From contig NZ_JAUSXC010000001.1 in assembly GCF_030823405.1 (NCBI RefSeq), positions 3,083,001 through 3,147,000 on the forward strand: a stretch of DNA of 64,000 bases, in the 5' to 3' direction. The DNA is from Chryseobacterium ginsenosidimutans. Lineage in GTDB: Bacteria > Bacteroidota > Bacteroidia > Flavobacteriales > Weeksellaceae. Of the stretch, positions 61,915-64,000 are shown piece after piece; within the stretch, counting starts at the first letter, position 1; every line of letters begins with the position of its first letter. The notes below the pieces were generated by a model that worked only from the letters and a program-made list of their open reading frames with translations, was not told where the DNA came from and ran no database searches. The translations under genes and the position numbers were made by a program.

Positions 61915-62424
61915 TTAAAACAAAATAGCCTTCTCCAATTCCAATAATTTTTGTTTTCTCCAAATTCCACCTGCATAACCTACCAATTCGCCATTTGAGC
62001 CAATAACACGATGACAGGGGATTAAAATTGCTATTTTATTGATTCCGTTTGCAGTTCCAACGGCTCGAATTGCTTTTGGATTTCCTAAAAATTCTGACTG
62101 CTGCTTGTAAGTTCTGATCTCGCCCATCGGAATTTCTCTTAAAAGTTGCCAAACTTTTTCTTGAAATTCAGTTCCTTTCACAAATATCGGAACATCAAAT
62201 TTTTCTCTTTGGCCGTCAAAATATTCCTTTAATTCTTCCTCTAATTGTTTGAAATGATAATGCTCTTTTTCTACAATTTCAGCATTTAAAGATTTTGATA
62301 AAGATGTGAATTGTTTTTGAATATTTTTACGGTCGGTGAATTCGAGCAGACAAATCCCTTCATCCAAAGCACAGGCAATCATTTCTCCGAGAGGGGTTTG
62401 TATGGTTTTTTGGTGTATTATCAT
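61915..62424 (-). CDS. ogt: Methylated-DNA-protein-cysteine methyltransferase
   Basis: The 169-residue protein has catalytic Cys137 in IPCHRVIG, preceded by the helix-turn-helix segment REIPMGEIRTYKQQSEFLG, AIRAVGTANGINK and followed by GGIWRKQKLLELE. It repairs O6-methylguanine by suicidal transfer. No Ada N-terminal domain. Monocistronic. Confidence 0.96.
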   Translation of the reverse strand: MIIHQKTIQTPLGEMIACALDEGICLLEFTDRKNIQKQFTSLSKSLNAEIVEKEHYHFKQLEEELKEYFDGQREKFDVPIFVKGTEFQEKVWQLLREIPMGEIRTYKQQSEFLGNPKAIRAVGTANGINKIAILIPCHRVIGSNGELVGYAGGIWRKQKLLELEKAILF

Positions 62425-62470
62425 TTTAATTTAGAAGATTTGTAACATGAATTTTCTGTCGACAGATTAA

Positions 62471-63028
62471 TTAATGGTATAATTTTTCAAATTCAAATAT
62501 TTTTCTAAGAGTTTCTCTATCGGCTATTATATTAAAAGTTACCTTACTTTGGTATTCATTAAATCCGAAAACATATTTCACATTTTCATCTATAATTTCC
62601 ATGTCGCCAAATTTTTGAATATTTCCCGGACTTTTTAACTCGTTGAAATTAAATTTCTCTACAAAATCATTCAATTGGTCTTTATTAATTGATACAAGTT
62701 TTGCAAAAGGATCTGATTTATAATTTTTGTCAAAATCAACATCAATAGCAATCATTTGTGGAAAATGACCTCCTGTTTCGGTGTAAAAGAATTTAAGTTT
62801 TCCGCATTTTTTACATTTCCACAAATCGGAACCATTGAATGGATATGATCCCAAAAATATCGCTGAATTATCGTTAGATCTAAATTCAAGGTAACTTAAA
62901 TATCCAAAACTCCCATCATAGACCTCGAAAATTTTCTCATAATCAGTTAAAATCTTATGATCACATGGAATGTTTTTTACTGGATATTCCTGAAAAAAAG
63001 TATTAATGTTTTTTAGAGTGACTTTCAC
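62471..63028 (-). CDS. Hypothetical SMI1/KNR4-like small protein with CxxC
   Basis: The 185-residue protein has a single CKKCGK pair at about 72-77 (a CxxC knuckle that could bind zinc if completed by other residues) and GYLSYLEFRSNDNSAIFLGSYPF before it. The overall pattern recalls SUKH-type immunity or cell-wall proteins, but I cannot assign it securely. It has its own terminator downstream at 63076? No: that hairpin lies upstream; none is clear downstream. Confidence 0.5.
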   Translation of the reverse strand: MKVTLKNINTFFQEYPVKNIPCDHKILTDYEKIFEVYDGSFGYLSYLEFRSNDNSAIFLGSYPFNGSDLWKCKKCGKLKFFYTETGGHFPQMIAIDVDFDKNYKSDPFAKLVSINKDQLNDFVEKFNFNELKSPGNIQKFGDMEIIDENVKYVFGFNEYQSKVTFNIIADRETLRKIFEFEKLYH

Positions 63029-63075
63029 TTACAAATTATTATTTCTTAATCTATTCAAATTTCATCAAATAAAAA

Positions 63076-63103
63076 AAACCTCGCAAGAAAACTTACGAGG
63101 TTT
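63076..63103 (-). terminator. Terminator after carB
   Basis: AAACCTCG (63076-63083) pairs with CGAGGTTT (63096-63103), extended by AAG/CTT past one mismatch; it follows the carB stop on the minus strand. Confidence 0.8.
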
Positions 63104-63123
63104 AAAATTTTATTTTTCGAAAA

Positions 63124-64000
63124 TTACATCGTTTCCATTTTGAAACTCATGCTTTCGATTACTTTCAAGATCGCTTCAACCGTATCCATTGATGTTAAAC
63201 AAGGTACACCGTTTTCAACACTCATTCTTCTGATCTGGAAACCGTCTCTTTCATACTGTTTTCCTTTCGTCATGGTATTGACAACATATTGAACTTTTCC
63301 TTTTTGAATCAAATCGATCAGGTTGACACTTTCTTCTCCTATTTTGTATCCGATCTTACATGGAATCCCTTGCTCTCCGAAGAATTTTGCAGTTCCTTCC
63401 GTTGCCCAGATTCTAAAACCAACCTCATGGAATCTCGCTGCCAAATCTGCAGCTTCCTGCTTGTGTTTATCAGCTACCGTGAACAAAATTGAGCCGTGCA
63501 TAGGAACTTTTCTTCCTGCTGCAACCAATCCTTTATAAAGAGCTTTCTCTAAAGTCGTGTCTTTCCCCATAACCTCTCCTGTAGACTTCATTTCTGGCCC
63601 TAGAGAGATGTCAACTTTCGTTAATTTTGAGAAAGAGAACACAGGAACTTTAACAAAAACTCCTTCTTTATTTGGAACCAATCCGTTTTTGTAACCTAAA
63701 TCTTTTAATTTCTGACCTAAAATTGCTTTTGTAGCAAGATTTGCCATCGGAACTTCTGTAATTTTGGATAAGAAAGGAACTGTTCTTGATGACCGTGGAT
63801 TCACTTCAATCACATATACGTTTCCTTCGAAAAGAACGTATTGAATATTCATTAAACCAATCACATTCAGTCCTTTAGCTAATCTTTCGGTATAATCTAC
63901 CAATGTATCAATTTCTGCCTGAGAAACATTCTGTGGCGGATACACTGCAATAGAATCACCCGAGTGAACTCCCGCTCTTTCAATATGCTCCATAATTCCA
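63124..64000 (-). CDS. carB: Carbamoyl-phosphate synthase large subunit, C-terminal part (window edge)
   Basis: The frame runs off the right edge; 292 C-terminal residues are present. They include the end of the second ATP-grasp domain ([32 protein letters not shown]) and the MGS-like allosteric domain (about the last 140 residues: [45 protein letters not shown]). The synthase makes carbamoyl phosphate for pyrimidine and arginine synthesis. Confidence 0.96.
   Translation of the reverse strand, partial: GIMEHIERAGVHSGDSIAVYPPQNVSQAEIDTLVDYTERLAKGLNVIGLMNIQYVLFEGNVYVIEVNPRSSRTVPFLSKITEVPMANLATKAILGQKLKDLGYKNGLVPNKEGVFVKVPVFSFSKLTKVDISLGPEMKSTGEVMGKDTTLEKALYKGLVAAGRKVPMHGSILFTVADKHKQEAADLAARFHEVGFRIWATEGTAKFFGEQGIPCKIGYKIGEESVNLIDLIQKGKVQYVVNTMTKGKQYERDGFQIRRMSVENGVPCLTSMDTVEAILKVIESMSFKMETM

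Overview
The window looks like a chromosome segment of a flavobacterium, most likely Chryseobacterium or a close relative. It is AT-rich, carries TonB-dependent receptors paired with a DUF4249 lipoprotein, DUF2911 proteins and lipoproteins with short SPII signals, has almost no Shine-Dalgarno sequences, and repeatedly shows the Bacteroidota promoter -7 element TAnnTTTG. Genus assignment is inference from protein style, not a database result.

Layout. 1-8.8 kb: truncated di-haem cytochrome c peroxidase, TonB receptor + DUF4249 pair, a second outer-membrane barrel receptor, and an aldo/keto reductase followed by an AraC regulator. 8.8-16.2 kb: a minus-strand signalling operon (REC-PAS kinase, hybrid kinase with CHASE3/HAMP/GAF and three REC domains, two single-domain regulators, CheR and CheB). 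16.8-22.1 kb: Dps, LytTR regulator, hybrid kinase with Hpt, old-yellow-enzyme reductase, ABM protein. 22.2-25.9 kb: three 82-bp tandem repeats, then a bicupin (oxalate decarboxylase-like), DUF1275, DsbA-like and alpha/beta hydrolase genes. The dps and bicupin promoters share a motif pair at identical spacing.

26-31.1 kb: acyltransferase, secreted HExxH protein, then a gene graveyard holding a degenerate copy of the tRNA-Ser/integrase leader region and remnants of an AraC regulator, a nonribosomal peptide synthetase and an HTH protein. 31.1-41.8 kb is the most distinctive locus: three pilin-like subunits (two differing by one residue), a PapD-like chaperone, a large usher-like barrel protein, a multi-domain tip-like protein ending in the same domain as the pilins, then a hybrid kinase, a small cytoplasmic kinase and a LuxR-type response regulator. 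I read this as a chaperone-usher-like fimbrial system of a Bacteroidota type with its own phosphorelay.

42-48.4 kb: small lipoproteins and membrane proteins, a truncated TonB receptor joined head-to-head with a 5'-truncated LytS-type kinase, and its LytTR partner. 48.6-53.5 kb: DUF2911, a sodium/solute symporter, a previously missed 34-residue membrane peptide and a PIG-L deacetylase, the last three translationally coupled. 54-55.5 kb: frameshifted tyrosine integrase beside tRNA-Ser(UGA). The leader and tRNA 3' end recur near 29.3-29.5 kb, so 29.5-55.4 kb has the character of an integrated, now immobile island or a stack of elements.

55.7-64 kb: housekeeping and stress genes (trxB, holA, HsdR-N nuclease-like protein, dienelactone hydrolase, cupin, GNAT, DUF2911, ogt, partial carB) with two more decayed genes. 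Several noncoding repeats were found, notably a structured element present at 18.1 kb (minus orientation) and 58.5 kb (plus orientation).
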